Assembly: GCF_003589595.1 (NCBI RefSeq)
Contig: NW_020654289.1
Location: forward strand, 6,637,692 to 6,701,691
Length of the DNA: 64,000 bases
Reading direction: 5' to 3'
Source of the DNA: Hyposmocoma kahamanoa
Lineage: Eukaryota > Arthropoda > Insecta > Lepidoptera > Cosmopterigidae
Below are positions 63,930 to 64,000 of the stretch, piece after piece; position 1 is the first letter of the stretch, and each line of letters opens with the position of its first letter. Made by a program: the position numbers and the translations under genes. The notes under the pieces are model-generated. The model was not told the origin of the DNA. It did no database searches and saw only the letters and a list, made by a program, of their open reading frames with translations.

Positions 63930-64000
63930 ATTTTTTTTATGATATCAAGTGACGAGACTAACAAGTTTTGCGTCGGATGGTAAGCGACACGCTTTTCCAT
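63930..64000 (-). mobile_element. SLR repeat 3' end, cut by the window edge
   Basis: TTTTTTTTATGATATCAAGT, GACGAGACTAACAAGTTTTG, GGATGGTAAGCGACACGC. The remainder lies outside the window. Confidence 0.7.

Noticed and set aside
2..64000. CRISPR array, prophage, operon or bacterial gene content
   Set aside because: No short regular direct repeats with unique spacers, no dense uninterrupted genes and no bacterial-type coding; the window is eukaryotic.

Overview
The window looks like repeat-dominated, AT-rich eukaryotic (insect) nuclear DNA, most probably from a butterfly or moth. The grounds are a DD37D (maT-type) mariner transposase, several non-LTR retrotransposon (LINE) lineages common in Lepidoptera, tRNA-derived SINE heads with recognisable A and B boxes, and a very abundant SINE-like repeat of about 320 bp that I recognise from lepidopteran sequence. 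The order-level call is inference. I found no convincing host protein-coding gene, rRNA, canonical tRNA or CRISPR array. Nearly every coding signal comes from a transposable element.

Layout. 0-12 kb: a truncated maT transposase, CR1-like and another LINE 3' end, copies of a TIR-bounded family (called family A here, ends AACCGACTTC), tRNA SINEs, SINE-like repeats (called SLR here), and a LINE copy inserted into a ~178-bp tandem repeat. 12-16 kb: mostly unrecognised AT-rich DNA. 16-26.5 kb: a dense transposon cluster with a possible P-type element carrying a THAP-domain start, a 207-bp MITE with perfect 45-bp TIRs, an internally deleted PIF/Harbinger element, a LINE reverse transcriptase (RT) fragment, and a block rich in TGTCGT/ACGACA. 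26.8-32.3 kb: mostly unrecognised AT-rich DNA. 32.3-34.3 kb: two tandem-repeat blocks (~110 bp and 218 bp) and a MITE. 34.6-44.8 kb: RTE, SINE, SLR and family A copies, and a 538-bp deleted mariner with intact TA flanks and TIRs. 44.8-48.0 kb: two ~400-bp inverted arms ~2.4 kb apart. 49-50.7 kb: a LINE 3' half ending in poly-A next to a 100-N assembly gap. 53.5-57.1 kb: the best-preserved element, a LINE with an uninterrupted 968-codon endonuclease/RT frame. 57-64 kb: RTE and other LINE ends, a nested MITE in an SLR, and a GC-rich inverted repeat.

How the parts relate. The LINE frames could supply RT for themselves and for short tailed repeats. The deleted mariner, Harbinger and THAP elements are non-autonomous and would need transposase from elsewhere. 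All family names other than recognised superfamilies (SLR, family A, B, C, foldback family D) are labels used only in this report. Repeat boundaries were set by eye and are approximate to about 10-20 bases unless stated as exact.
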